Part shown: one piece after another, positions 34,710-44,600 of the stretch
Layout: each line of letters begins with the position of its first letter
Numbering within the stretch: position 1 is the first letter of the stretch
Assembly (NCBI GenBank): GCA_016719575.1
Contig: JADJYV010000013.1
Location: 1,240,001-1,304,000, forward strand
Direction: 5' to 3'
Length of the DNA stretch: 64,000 nucleotides
Source of the DNA: Pseudobdellovibrionaceae bacterium
Lineage (GTDB): Bacteria; Bdellovibrionota; Bdellovibrionia; Bdellovibrionales; Bdellovibrionaceae
Notes under the pieces: model-generated
Databases searched by the model: none
Told to the model about the DNA's origin: nothing
The model's input: the letters and a program-made list of their open reading frames with translations, nothing else
Translations under genes and position numbers: made by a program

Positions 34710-37155
34710 TTCACAATTTATAAAATGGTTCGAGGAAATTTCGATCAAAGACATTCCTCTGGTCGGAGGAAAAAATGCTTCCCTTGGTGAAATGTTTCAA
34801 ACACTCACTCCTCAGGGAATTCAAATTCCACCTGGCTTTGCCGTTACCGCTGACGCTTTTTCCGTATTAATTGCTCAAAACGGAATTTCAGAAAAAATTT
34901 ATTCGCTTCTTTCGAATCTCGATACAACTGAAACAAATAAGTTGGCAAAGACGGGGCATGAAATCAGAGCTCTAGTCCGCAGTGTTGGAATACCTGAGAA
35001 AATCGCCAATGAAATCCGAGCAGCCTATGATCAACTTTGCCTCCGATCAGGTATAGAAGAATTAGATGTCGCAGTGAGATCATCCGCAACGGCAGAGGAT
35101 CTACCTGACGCCTCATTTGCGGGCCAGCAAGAAACGTTTCTAAATATTCGTGGCTCTGAGGATCTACTGACCGCATGTCTCAACTGCTTTGCATCTCTTT
35201 TTACCGACCGAGCGATTAGCTATAGATCAACAAAAGGATTTGAGCATTCTAAAGTTAGGCTATCAATTTGCGTTCAGAGGATGGTGCGATCAGATCTTGC
35301 CGCCTCAGGAGTTATCTTTACGTTAGACACTGAATCCGGTGCTAGAAACGTAATTCTAGTTAATAGCGCATTTGGTTTGGGAGAGAATGTTGTTGGCGGC
35401 CGTGTAGACCCGGATGAATTTTTTGTTCTTAAGCCTCTTCTTGGAAGCGCAAAATCCGAAAAAACTGTGCCGATTCTGAGAAGAAAGGTAGGCGCGAAAC
35501 AAGTTAAGATGGTTTATTCAGGACATGGAAGCCGGACGACTCGAAATATCGAGGTTTCTCGCGTGGATCGGGAAAAGCTTTCGATTCCCGATAGTGATGT
35601 CATCAAGCTTGCGGAATGGGCCCTTGCTATCGAGCAATACTATTCTAAATTGAATGGTCGCGATACTCCGATGGATATTGAGTGGGGAAAGGACGGGCGA
35701 ACCGGTGATCTTTTTATTTTACAGGCAAGACCAGAGACCGTTCACTCCCAAATTTCGGGACCTCAACAGAGTTCTTTTATCCTAAAGGAGAGATCAAAGA
35801 TTTTAGTCTCTGGACGAGCGGTCGGCGGAAAAATTGGCTCCGGGAATGTTCGCATCGTTAATGATGTATCTGAGCTAGGTCTCTTTAAAAACGGTGAAGT
35901 TTTAGTGGCAGACATGACTGACCCTGACTGGGAGCCGATCATGAAAAAAGCATCGGCTATAATAACCAATCGAGGCGGTCGCACTTGTCATGCGGCAATC
36001 GTTAGCAGGGAACATGGTGTTCCCTGTATTGTTGGGACTGGCACAGGAACGGAAGCGCTCAAGAGCAATCAAGCAGTGACAGTGTCCTGTGCTGAGGGAG
36101 ATGAGGGATTTGTTTATGAGGGAAACCTGTCTTTTATTGAGGAGAAAGTAAATTGGACTTCCCTTGCTAAACCCAACACTAAAATAATGGTTAACTTAGG
36201 AAACCCATCTCAGGCTCTAAAGACCTCTCTCTTACCTGTGGATGGAGTAGGACTTGCGCGAATAGAATTCATTATTAGTGAGTATGTTAAAGTTCATCCG
36301 ATGGCGTTGGCGCATCTCGATGAGATCAGTGAACCTGCCATTAAGGAGCAGATCGAGACCTTGCTCGGCGCTCACAAAAATAATCCTGCACAGTATTTTG
36401 TCGAAAAGCTTGCCGAAGGAGTTGGCCTAATTGCGGGAGCATTTTACCCCAGGCCCGTGATCGTTCGTTTTTCTGATTTCAAAACCAATGAGTACGCAAG
36501 TCTTTTGGGAGGCAAGCAGTATGAGCCCTCAGAGGAAAATCCCATGATTGGATTTCGAGGGGCCTCTCGTTATTATGATCGCCGCTATCGTGATGGGTTT
36601 GCATTAGAATGCCGTGCGATTAAACATCTTCGTGAGCACGTGGGTTTGACGAATATTAAGGTTATGATTCCATTCTGTCGAACCCCTGGAGAAGGTGAAA
36701 AGGTTCTGGCTGAAATGAAAAATCATGGTCTCGTTCGTGGAGAACAGGGACTAGAGGTTTATGTCATGTGCGAACTTCCTGCAAACGTACTTCGTGCCGA
36801 AGAGTTCGCGCGTATATTCGATGGATTTTCAATTGGTTCCAATGATCTAACCCAAATGGTTTTAGGTGTGGATCGGGATTCGTCTGTCGTCAGCCATCTT
36901 TTTGATGAGCGTGACCCCGCAGTATTAAAGATGCTTCATATGGCTATTGATGGTGCGAAAAAGTCGGGCCGTCCAATTGGAATCTGTGGTCAGGCTCCAA
37001 GCGACTTCCCAGAAATTTCTCAACTTTTAGTTAACGAAGGAATTAACTCCATCTCCGTAACACCCGATAGCGTAATAAAAACTATCCAGGTAGTTTCAGC
37101 GGTGGAAAAATCTCGTAACGAGAGTTCCAGTAGTCCGCAGGTGAAACGTTTATGA
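34696..37155 (+). CDS. ppsA: Phosphoenolpyruvate synthase
   Basis: The 819-residue protein has the ATP-grasp part (VGGKNASLGEM, VRSSATAEDLPDASFAGQQETFLN, RMVRSD), the swivelling phosphohistidine domain (GGRTCHAAIVSRE, His432) and the C-terminal barrel (ARIEFI, RFSDFKTNEYA, FCRTPGEG, GSNDLTQMVLGVDRDS). It makes PEP from pyruvate and ATP in the cytoplasm. Length is near the family norm (about 790-820). It overlaps ldhA by 4 bases. Confidence 0.96.
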   Translation: MEKNNSQFIKWFEEISIKDIPLVGGKNASLGEMFQTLTPQGIQIPPGFAVTADAFSVLIAQNGISEKIYSLLSNLDTTETNKLAKTGHEIRALVRSVGIPEKIANEIRAAYDQLCLRSGIEELDVAVRSSATAEDLPDASFAGQQETFLNIRGSEDLLTACLNCFASLFTDRAISYRSTKGFEHSKVRLSICVQRMVRSDLAASGVIFTLDTESGARNVILVNSAFGLGENVVGGRVDPDEFFVLKPLLGSAKSEKTVPILRRKVGAKQVKMVYSGHGSRTTRNIEVSRVDREKLSIPDSDVIKLAEWALAIEQYYSKLNGRDTPMDIEWGKDGRTGDLFILQARPETVHSQISGPQQSSFILKERSKILVSGRAVGGKIGSGNVRIVNDVSELGLFKNGEVLVADMTDPDWEPIMKKASAIITNRGGRTCHAAIVSREHGVPCIVGTGTGTEALKSNQAVTVSCAEGDEGFVYEGNLSFIEEKVNWTSLAKPNTKIMVNLGNPSQALKTSLLPVDGVGLARIEFIISEYVKVHPMALAHLDEISEPAIKEQIETLLGAHKNNPAQYFVEKLAEGVGLIAGAFYPRPVIVRFSDFKTNEYASLLGGKQYEPSEENPMIGFRGASRYYDRRYRDGFALECRAIKHLREHVGLTNIKVMIPFCRTPGEGEKVLAEMKNHGLVRGEQGLEVYVMCELPANVLRAEEFARIFDGFSIGSNDLTQMVLGVDRDSSVVSHLFDERDPAVLKMLHMAIDGAKKSGRPIGICGQAPSDFPEISQLLVNEGINSISVTPDSVIKTIQVVSAVEKSRNESSSSPQVKRL

Positions 37156-38153
37156 AAATTGCCTTTTTTGATACTCATCAGTTTGAAAGAAATCTCTATG
37201 AAAAAGAAAATGAACAGTTTGGGCACAGTATCACCTTCTTTGAGACAAGGCTTACTGAGCAAACCGCAAATTTAGCCGCCCAGTATCCCTGCGTGTGTGC
37301 TTTTGTGAACGATCGGCTCGACAGCCGAACACTTAATTCCATTTCGGCTAATGGCACTCGGCTGATTGCTCTACGGTCAGCTGGATTTAATCATGTGGAC
37401 ATGAAGGTCGCCTGCGATCTTGGACTTCACGTCGTGCGAGTTCCCGAGTATTCGCCTCATGCAGTCGCCGAGCACGCTGTTGCTTTGATACTGTCATTAA
37501 ATCGAAAGATACATCGAGCTCACAATCGAGTACGGGAAGGCAACTTTTCCTTAGATGGGTTAGTCGGTTTCGATCTTTATAAAAAAACTGTGGGTGTAAT
37601 TGGAACTGGAAAAATCGGGGCAGTGTTTGCCAAAATCTTAGCGGGCTTTGGATGTCAGGTCCTTGCCAATGACCGAGTACAGAACTCAGATCTTCTGACG
37701 GCTGGTATCCAATATGTGAGTCTCGAGGAGCTATTGGGAAAATCTGATATCATTTCCCTGCATGTGCCTCTAACTCCAGAGACTCGTCACATTATAGATG
37801 AAAAGGCACTCGCCCGCACGAAGTTGGGCGTGATGCTAATCAATACCAGTCGCGGAGCACTGATTGATACAAGGGCGCTTATTCAGTCTTTGAAATCAGG
37901 ACATATTGGATATGCAGGACTTGATGTTTATGAGGAGGAAGAGGGGATCTTTTTTGAGAACTTGTCCGACCAAGTCCTTCAAGACGATCAACTGGCCCGT
38001 CTACTTACATTTCCGAATGTACTTTTAACTTCACACCAAGCTTTTTTAACAAAAGAGGCATTGGGTAATATCGCCCATACTACCCTTCAAAATATTTCGG
38101 ATTTCGAAATCGGGAATATTTTGAGCAATGAAGTGTGTGTGCAACGCTTTTGA
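37152..38153 (+). CDS. ldhA: D-lactate dehydrogenase-type 2-hydroxyacid dehydrogenase
   Basis: The 333-residue enzyme has the NAD-binding GTGKIG motif, RSAGFNHVD, EYSPHAVAEHAV, NTSRGALIDT and catalytic His in LTSHQAF; the Arg-Glu-His set is in place. This pattern is that of LdhA-type D-lactate dehydrogenases, reducing pyruvate with NADH. Together with PpsA and PfkB it points to pyruvate-node control under energy or oxygen limitation. It ends the forward gene block. Confidence 0.93.
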   Translation: MKIAFFDTHQFERNLYEKENEQFGHSITFFETRLTEQTANLAAQYPCVCAFVNDRLDSRTLNSISANGTRLIALRSAGFNHVDMKVACDLGLHVVRVPEYSPHAVAEHAVALILSLNRKIHRAHNRVREGNFSLDGLVGFDLYKKTVGVIGTGKIGAVFAKILAGFGCQVLANDRVQNSDLLTAGIQYVSLEELLGKSDIISLHVPLTPETRHIIDEKALARTKLGVMLINTSRGALIDTRALIQSLKSGHIGYAGLDVYEEEEGIFFENLSDQVLQDDQLARLLTFPNVLLTSHQAFLTKEALGNIAHTTLQNISDFEIGNILSNEVCVQRF

Positions 38154-38158
38154 ACGGG

Positions 38159-38239
38159 TGATACATGAATGCGTTTAAGCTTCCATACCGTCTCAGTTGC
38201 AGCGAATCCTCCAATAAGTGCGCCGAGAAGCCACTGAGC
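38159..38239 (-). pseudogene. Remnant of a second copy of the anti-sigma-like membrane gene (C-terminal tail)
   Basis: Reverse-strand translation gives AQWLLGALIGGFAATETV followed by WKLKRIHVS. This parallels the end of the protein at 38256-38786 (GLWILGALLGGFFAIEGS, then YRLRRSFS), roughly half the positions identical. No start codon or rest of the gene is present. I infer a tandem duplication reduced to its last 27 codons. The remaining 38154-38255 holds nothing else I can support. Confidence 0.6.
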
Positions 38240-38255
38240 CTATGCGTTTTTGAAT

Positions 38256-38786
38256 TCAAGAAAAACTTCTTCGGAGGCGGTAACTGCCTTCAATAGCGAA
38301 GAACCCTCCTAGCAAGGCACCAAGAATCCAAAGGCCCGCAAATGTAGCAACGAGTTCTGCACCGAAGAAATAAAAAGCTGCAAGCGAAGTAAGGCCAATA
38401 ACACTAGTTTGAAGCCACTGGTGGCGTTTTATGGATTCAAGTTCTTCAAGGCTTAAGAAAAAGTTCGCAAGCAAAAAACTCGTTGCCATAAATAGTACGC
38501 CACAAAAAACCATGCAGAAGCTGTGACCAGCGATTTTCATGAACCAATTCATAAGTGAGTATTCCGTTTGGAAGGGATTTAAGCCAAATTGATTACAGAT
38601 CCCAAGCGAAAGAAAGCCGACTACTCCGTGAATCGCAAACATTTTTGCAAAGACTTTCCAAGGATTTGGGAAAATACGCTTCCTTAAGTTCTCAAAAAGA
38701 GAAGGGGGTACTGTGACGTTGCCCGAGTCCGACTCGGCAAATTCAGTGTACTCTTTGAGCCATGTTTTTTTATCATCACTTTGCAT
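38256..38786 (-). CDS. Membrane protein paired with ECF sigma factor, probable anti-sigma factor
   Basis: The 176-residue protein has a cytoplasmic N-terminal part of about 45 residues and about four membrane helices. It starts 4 bases after the stop of the ECF sigma gene. That position and topology are typical of membrane-bound anti-sigma factors that hold the sigma until an envelope signal. There is no zinc-binding HxxxCxxC motif. I infer the role from context. Confidence 0.7.
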   Translation of the reverse strand: MQSDDKKTWLKEYTEFAESDSGNVTVPPSLFENLRKRIFPNPWKVFAKMFAIHGVVGFLSLGICNQFGLNPFQTEYSLMNWFMKIAGHSFCMVFCGVLFMATSFLLANFFLSLEELESIKRHQWLQTSVIGLTSLAAFYFFGAELVATFAGLWILGALLGGFFAIEGSYRLRRSFS

Positions 38787-38789
38787 ACG

Positions 38790-39338
38790 TTATTCCTCTC
38801 GGGCCTTCCATATTTGCTTAAGCCTTTTAAGTCCACGACTGACAAGCTGACGAGCATTCTCTGGCGAGGTCGATAGTTTCAAGGCAATTTCCTCAAACGT
38901 TGCCTCATCATAAACTCTTAAGCCAACGGCCTCTTTCTGATTTGAAGGCAAATGATCGAGAATCTCTTTTCCAAAACTAAGCTCAGAAGAACCCAGGCCT
39001 GATGTGACTTGAACCAGTTTGTCGACAACTTCCGGATCAGTGGCATCTTCAAGACGGCGTTTTTTAAGAAAATCAATCCACATGGAACGAGTGATAGAAA
39101 AAAGCCAAGGTGAAAATGGCAGCGTGCGATTGTACTGATGGCGCGAGCGATGAAGTTTGAAAAAGACTTCCTGAAGAAGATCTTGGGCCTCTTTGGGCGC
39201 CTGAAGTCTTTTTGAAAGATAGCTCAGGACCTTGCCTGAGTGCCGTTCAAATAGAAGTTCAAAAGCGACGACCTCACCCATTTTATAGCTCTCCATTAAA
39301 TCTTCGTCGGACTTATCCTTGAAGGTTTCTTTTTTCAT
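38790..39338 (-). CDS. ECF-family RNA polymerase sigma factor
   Basis: The 182-residue protein has sigma region 2 (AFELLFERHSGKVLSYL, AQDLLQEVFFKLHRS, PWLFSITRSMWIDFL) and region 4 (LPSNQKEAVGLRVYDEATFEEIALKLSTSPENARQLVSRG, with its HTH). It should direct polymerase to promoters such as 39352-39383, 39434-39465 and 9709-9740. Its own promoter is of that type, so it is autoregulated. Metal efflux operons are the visible targets. Confidence 0.95.
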   Translation of the reverse strand: MKKETFKDKSDEDLMESYKMGEVVAFELLFERHSGKVLSYLSKRLQAPKEAQDLLQEVFFKLHRSRHQYNRTLPFSPWLFSITRSMWIDFLKKRRLEDATDPEVVDKLVQVTSGLGSSELSFGKEILDHLPSNQKEAVGLRVYDEATFEEIALKLSTSPENARQLVSRGLKRLKQIWKAREE

Positions 39339-39351
39339 TCGTTCCTACTGT

Positions 39352-39383
39352 CTAATACGATGCTTATCGTGAGATTGTGACAG
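39352..39383 (-). promoter_or_regulatory. ECF sigma promoter for the sigma factor gene
   Basis: On the reverse strand CTGTCACAA, 13 bases, ATCGTATTAG. The -10 ends about 13 bases before the start codon at 39338, giving a leader of about 10 bases that still contains AGGAACG. It mirrors the promoter at 39434-39465. Confidence 0.75.
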
Positions 39384-39433
39384 GGCTCAAAAGAAAGGTC
39401 AAAAGGCAAGTAATTACAAGCCATTACGTTTTA

Positions 39434-39465
39434 CTGTCACAAAGTTATAGGTCTTATCGTATTAG
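39434..39465 (+). promoter_or_regulatory. ECF sigma promoter for the 39471-45230 efflux operon
   Basis: CTGTCACAA (39434-39442), 13 bases, ATCGTATTAG (39456-39465). The -35 and -10 elements are identical to the divergent promoter at 39352-39383. The -10 ends only 5 bases before the ATG at 39471, so the transcript would be nearly leaderless. Confidence 0.75.
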
Positions 39466-39470
39466 CTGTT

Positions 39471-40685
39471 ATGAGACTAACGATTCACCTCCTTTTATAT
39501 ACTACCTTTAGCTTATCCTCGCTCGTGGTTATGGCCGATGCCAGTCGCCTGACGATGCCTCAGTTCTTAAGTGAAGTACGAGCAACCAGTCCTGAATTCG
39601 CAATTGAGAAAGCGAATGTTGAAGGCTCACGGGCTCGGGCAAGTGGAATTCGAATCAATGCGCCCATGATTGGTTACATGCAGATGAAAGATGGGAGTGG
39701 GACCAACCACGGTTTAGAAATCGCTCAAGAAATTCCTTTTCCGACAAAGATCTCCCACACCAAAAAAGTTCGGGATCTTGAGTTAGAGGCTCAACTGGAA
39801 AGCAGTCAGCTTCAGGAAGTTTCTTTATTGGCGGAAGCCAGAGCTGCCTTCGTCGCCTTTTGGAGTGCATACGCTCGCCTAAATATTCAGAAAGAGAAAC
39901 ACGATTGGCTTATCAATCATGTGAAGATCACCCGAACCACTTCCTGGTCGGATACGGCAGCAAAAATCCATTTACTTGAAGTTGAAACAGACGCTGACCT
40001 CGTTGAAAACGAAGTGCTCGCCCTAGAATCAGACTTAGTTGAGAAAAGAAATGGCCTTAAAATATATGCGCCAGGGCTCAAAGTTGACGATCTCATTCCC
40101 GTGGAGCCGGAACCCATTCCGATCAAGTTTGATAAACACAGTCCGAGCCTCCTCGTGACTTTACGAGAAAAAGAACTTCACGCAAAAGAAGCTTTGGTGG
40201 ATCTCCAGAAACAGGCTTATGCTCCTGATCTCTTTGTACGACTTCGCTCGTATAACGGAAACGAATCGACCCCCCGAAGCCAAGAGTTGATGGTCGGTAT
40301 CAGCGTTCCATTTCTTTATTTCTGGCAACCCAAGGCGGAAGTCGCTGAAGCCTCGGCGCAAAGAATGAAAGCCCAAGCTGAGCTACAAAAGTCAAAAATT
40401 GACCTTGATGGAAGATTTTCTAGCCTCATAAAAAGAGCTGAATCTACTCAAGCGCAGATCAGGAACTTAAAAGAAAAGTTGATTCCACGCTCTGAGCGGC
40501 AGGCAAAGCTTGTGCAAAACCTTTCGCAGCGAACTATGGAGGGACTCGACGAGCACAAAAAAGTGATGCTCGGCCTTCTGGATCTTCGGATACGAGCCAT
40601 TGAACTGCGAGTTGCTTACGAAGATCTGACGAAAAATATCATGCAGCTAACTGGGGTAACTTCAGTGGAAGAGAGTTCAAAATGA
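39471..40685 (+). CDS. TolC-family outer membrane efflux protein
   Basis: The 404-residue protein has a signal peptide (about 1-23, ending MADA) and TolC-type helices, with IAQEIPFPTKISHTKKVRDL as the characteristic loop before the long helix. No ribosome site precedes the ATG, which fits leaderless translation from the ECF promoter 5 bases away. It overlaps the adaptor gene by 4 bases. It is the outer duct of the fourth metal efflux system. Confidence 0.9.
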   Translation: MRLTIHLLLYTTFSLSSLVVMADASRLTMPQFLSEVRATSPEFAIEKANVEGSRARASGIRINAPMIGYMQMKDGSGTNHGLEIAQEIPFPTKISHTKKVRDLELEAQLESSQLQEVSLLAEARAAFVAFWSAYARLNIQKEKHDWLINHVKITRTTSWSDTAAKIHLLEVETDADLVENEVLALESDLVEKRNGLKIYAPGLKVDDLIPVEPEPIPIKFDKHSPSLLVTLREKELHAKEALVDLQKQAYAPDLFVRLRSYNGNESTPRSQELMVGISVPFLYFWQPKAEVAEASAQRMKAQAELQKSKIDLDGRFSSLIKRAESTQAQIRNLKEKLIPRSERQAKLVQNLSQRTMEGLDEHKKVMLGLLDLRIRAIELRVAYEDLTKNIMQLTGVTSVEESSK

Positions 40686-41632
40686 AGCACCAACTTGTTT
40701 TAGTCCCGATGGCAGTAATTCTAATTTTGTTCCTTGGTTGTACCAAAAAAAGTGATAGCGAAACAAAGAGTGTTGGAACAACTCTTGGCGATCACGAGGA
40801 CCCTCAGGGTTTTTACACGTGCCCCATGCACCCACAGGTACACGAACACAAACCGGGAAAGTGTCCGATTTGCCATATGAATCTCGTCAAAGTTTCTGAA
40901 AAAAATCGAAATATGAAACCATCGGCAACCATGGACACAACAACGACGGAGATCTCTGAGGGATTATCAGCGACCGATCAGCAGTTGCGTCTTGCGGGCA
41001 TTTCTAAGTACACAGTTGTCAAAAAGGATCTTGTCTTTACCGTTCCTGCTTCAGGACGACTTGTTTCGTCAAGAGAAGTCAATTTTCAAGTTTATGAAAC
41101 TGATCTCCAGATCATTAAGGCAGGACTAGATTTCTCTGGCATAGCGACTTCCAATCCTGAGGAATCTTTATCCGGTAAAATCCGAATGGTGGATAATATG
41201 GTTGATCCTTCAAGCCGCACGGTTCGTGTTATGGGAACTCTAAACAAATCCTTTCAGAAAACAGTTATGGATGGCGGATTTCACGGAGAGATAACGTCGG
41301 TTGCCAAAAATCAGATTGTCATACCCGAAGAAGCTGTTCTTCATGCCGGTAAAAAAGATCTCGTTTATCTGATTTCAAAAGAAAACGGACTTAAATCAAT
41401 CCCAGTTCAACTCGGTCGAAAATCAGACCATGAGTATCAGGTTCTTTCAGGTCTCAACGAAGGTGATGTCATCTCAACTGGTCCTAATTTCTTGATCGAT
41501 TCTGAAGCTAAAATTCGAGGAACTTTTGAGCTAGCGCCCGGTGAAACGAAATCTTCCGCTCCGTCATGTCCTCCGGATCAACACTGGGACATTCCCATGT
41601 CGATGTGCATGCCGGGGGAGGCTCGAAAATGA
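40682..41632 (+). CDS. RND adaptor lipoprotein with metal-binding domain but no hairpin domain
   Basis: The 316-residue protein has a lipobox (LFLGC, Cys20). An HMBD metal motif (YTCPMHPQV...CPICHMN, about 43-66) follows, then adaptor-type barrel and proximal strands (FTVPASGRLV, VDNMVDPSSRTVRVMG, VIPEEAVLHAGKKDLVYL, LNEGDVISTGPNFLIDSEAK). After SSREVNFQVYETDL it goes directly to the second half, so the lipoyl and coiled-coil hairpin that contact TolC are missing. A Cys/Met-rich end (CPPDQHWDIPMSMCMPG) may bind copper. It overlaps both neighbours. Confidence 0.85.
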   Translation: MKHQLVLVPMAVILILFLGCTKKSDSETKSVGTTLGDHEDPQGFYTCPMHPQVHEHKPGKCPICHMNLVKVSEKNRNMKPSATMDTTTTEISEGLSATDQQLRLAGISKYTVVKKDLVFTVPASGRLVSSREVNFQVYETDLQIIKAGLDFSGIATSNPEESLSGKIRMVDNMVDPSSRTVRVMGTLNKSFQKTVMDGGFHGEITSVAKNQIVIPEEAVLHAGKKDLVYLISKENGLKSIPVQLGRKSDHEYQVLSGLNEGDVISTGPNFLIDSEAKIRGTFELAPGETKSSAPSCPPDQHWDIPMSMCMPGEARK

Positions 41633-44600
41633 TCAAACGAATCATAGAGTTTTCGGCACACAATCGACTTCTCGTTCTTGTGACAACATTTGTGCTTATT
41701 GCATTCGGAATTTACTCAGCAAAAAATATTCCTCTCGATGCAATTCCGGATCTCTCGGACACTCAAGTTATTATTTACTCAAAGTGGGATCGCTCACCTG
41801 AAATCATTGAAAAGCAGGTCACATATCCCATCATCGCCTCGCTGCTTGGCGCTCCAAAAATAAAAGCAGTCAGGGGATTTTCTGACTACGGCTATTCTTT
41901 CGTTTATGTCATTTTTGAAGACGGTACAGATCTTTATTGGGCCAGAAGCAGAGTCGTTGAATACTTAAGTCGAATTTCGGCGCAATTGCCTACAGGTGTT
42001 CAAACAGAGCTTGGCCCTGATGCCACAAGTGTTGGCTGGGTTTATCAGTACGCACTAGTTGATGAATCAAAGAAACTAAACTCCGCCGATCTAAAATCAC
42101 TTCAGGACTGGACGCTTCGTTATCAGCTTCAGTCCGTCCCAGGGGTCTCGGAAGTTGCAAGTGTCGGCGGATTCACCAAACAGTTTCAAGTGCGCGTTGA
42201 TCCAAGAAAACTTCAGCTTTTTCAAGTGTCACTTCCTCAAGTTCTAGATGCGGTTAGGGATTCAAATCAAGAAACTGGTGGAAGAGTTGTTGAGTTTTCT
42301 GGAACCGAAGCCATTGTGCGCTCTCAAGGACTTATTTCTTCAGTAGAAGAAATCGAAAATGCCGTTGTCACATATCCTCTGAAGAGCCGTGCTCCGGTGC
42401 TCGTTAAACAGGTGGCACAGGTTTCAATCGGCCCTGAAATGCGCCGTGGAGTAACTGATCTGAATGGTGAAGGTGACACCGTTGGTGGCATTATAGTAAT
42501 GAGGCAAGGAGAAGATGCTCCATCTGTAATCGCCAGAGTGAAAGATAAGATTTCTGATATTCAGAAGTCATTACCTGATGGCGTAAAAATCAAAACTGTG
42601 TACGACCGATCGGACCTTATCCACCGCGCTATTGAGACTCTTAAAGGAACTCTGATCGAAGAACTCATAATTGTGAGTCTCGTTATACTAATTTTTCTTT
42701 GGCATGTGCCTTCAGCGATAGTTCCGATTGCGACAATTCCCGTTGCGGTTTTGCTGGCCTTTATTCCGCTTGTGCTGATGGGTCAGAGTTCAAACATCAT
42801 GTCACTTGCAGGTATTGCAATTTCAATCGGGGTACTGGTTGATGGTGCGATTGTCGAAGTTGAAAATGCTTATAGAAAGATTCAGCACTGGGATGAGAAT
42901 GGCCGTAAGGAGAGTTTTTTTAAAGTTAGGCTTGAGGCTCTAACTGAAGTGGGGCCGTCGGTTTTTTTCTCACTGCTTGTTATTGCGGTTTCATTTCTTC
43001 CAATTTTTACGCTGATTGACCAAGAGGGGCGTCTTTTTAGACCACTCGCTCTTTCGAAAACTTTAGCCATGGGAATTGCGGCCCTTCTTGCGATTACTCT
43101 TGATCCCGCATTGCGGATGCTTTTTGCAAGACCAGATGAATTCAAAGGACCATACCCATGGCTTAATTGGGTTGGAAATACGACTCTAGTTGGCAAGTAT
43201 TATTCAGAACATAAGCATCCCATCAGTCGAAGACTTTTTGCGATCTATGAACCTGTATTGCATTGGGTGCTTGAAAGAAAAAAGACTGTGCTGGCTCTGG
43301 CTTTTGCCGCTGTTCTATCAATCATTCCTGGGTTTGCTATGCTAGGTTCAGAATTCATGCCCACACTACACGAGGGCAGTCTTCTTTACATGCCAACAGC
43401 CTTTCCCGGTCTTTCAGTTTCAGAAGCTCAAAGAGTTTTGACTGTTCAAGATCAAATTCTTAAATCTTTTCCAGAAGTTGATACAGTTTTTGGAAAAGCA
43501 GGACGCGCTGAAACCTCAACTGATATCGCACCTCTTTCGATGATTGAAACGACAATCGTCCTAAAGCCACATTCTGAATGGCGGAAACAACATCGCTGGT
43601 ATTCATCTTTGCCAAATTTCATGAAAACTCCATTCACACGTATATGGCCTGAGACCATATCAGAAGAAAATTTGATTAATGAAATGAATGATAAACTCAA
43701 TTTTTTGGGTATGCCTAACATCTGGACTATGCCGATTAAGAATCGAATCGACATGCTCTCAACCGGAATTAGAAGCCCCATTGGAGTAAAAATTTTTGGA
43801 TCAGATTTAAAAATGATAGAGAAAGTGGGCCGTGATGTTGAATCAGCCCTAATGTCCGTTGAAGGCACAAGAACTGTGGTCGCAGAAAGAGTTTCGAGCG
43901 GTTATTTTCTTGATGTGAACTTTGACCGTAAAAAACTTCAAGCCTACGGACTTTCGCTTAAAGAAGCCCAACAACAGTCGATGGGTGCAATTGGTGGCGA
44001 TAACGTATCGACGGCGCTTGTCGGACGCGAGCGCTATCCGATTCAAGTCAGACTTGCACCCAATTTTCGCCAGGACATAGAGGCGATCAAAAGAATTCTA
44101 ATTTCAACACCAACCGGAGCACAAATTCCGTTAAGTGAAATTGCGACTGTTGGAGTGAATGAGGGTGCCTCGATGATTCGTGACGAAAACGCGTCGCTAG
44201 TTGGATACGTTTACGTCGACCTTGATCTGAAAAAAACAGATATTGGAAGTTACGTTGAAAATGCAAAATCAGTTGTAGCTGAAAAAGTAAAGTTACCTGC
44301 TGGCTATACTCTTTCGTGGAGTGGACAGTATGAAAATATGGAGCGTGTGAAAGCGAGATTAAAAGTTGTTATACCGCTTACGCTCATCTTAATTATTCTG
44401 CTTTTGCATTTTAATACGAAGTCGTGGGTGAAAACGGGAATTGTCCTTTTAGCAGTTCCATTTTCGCTCATTGGGGCAGTCTGGTTTCTGGTCGGACTTG
44501 ATTATAATCTTTCGATTGCCGCTTGGGTCGGGATGATCGCTCTCTTAGGGCTTGATGCTGAGACCGGAGTGTTTATGTTGATGTATTTAGACCTTGCCTA

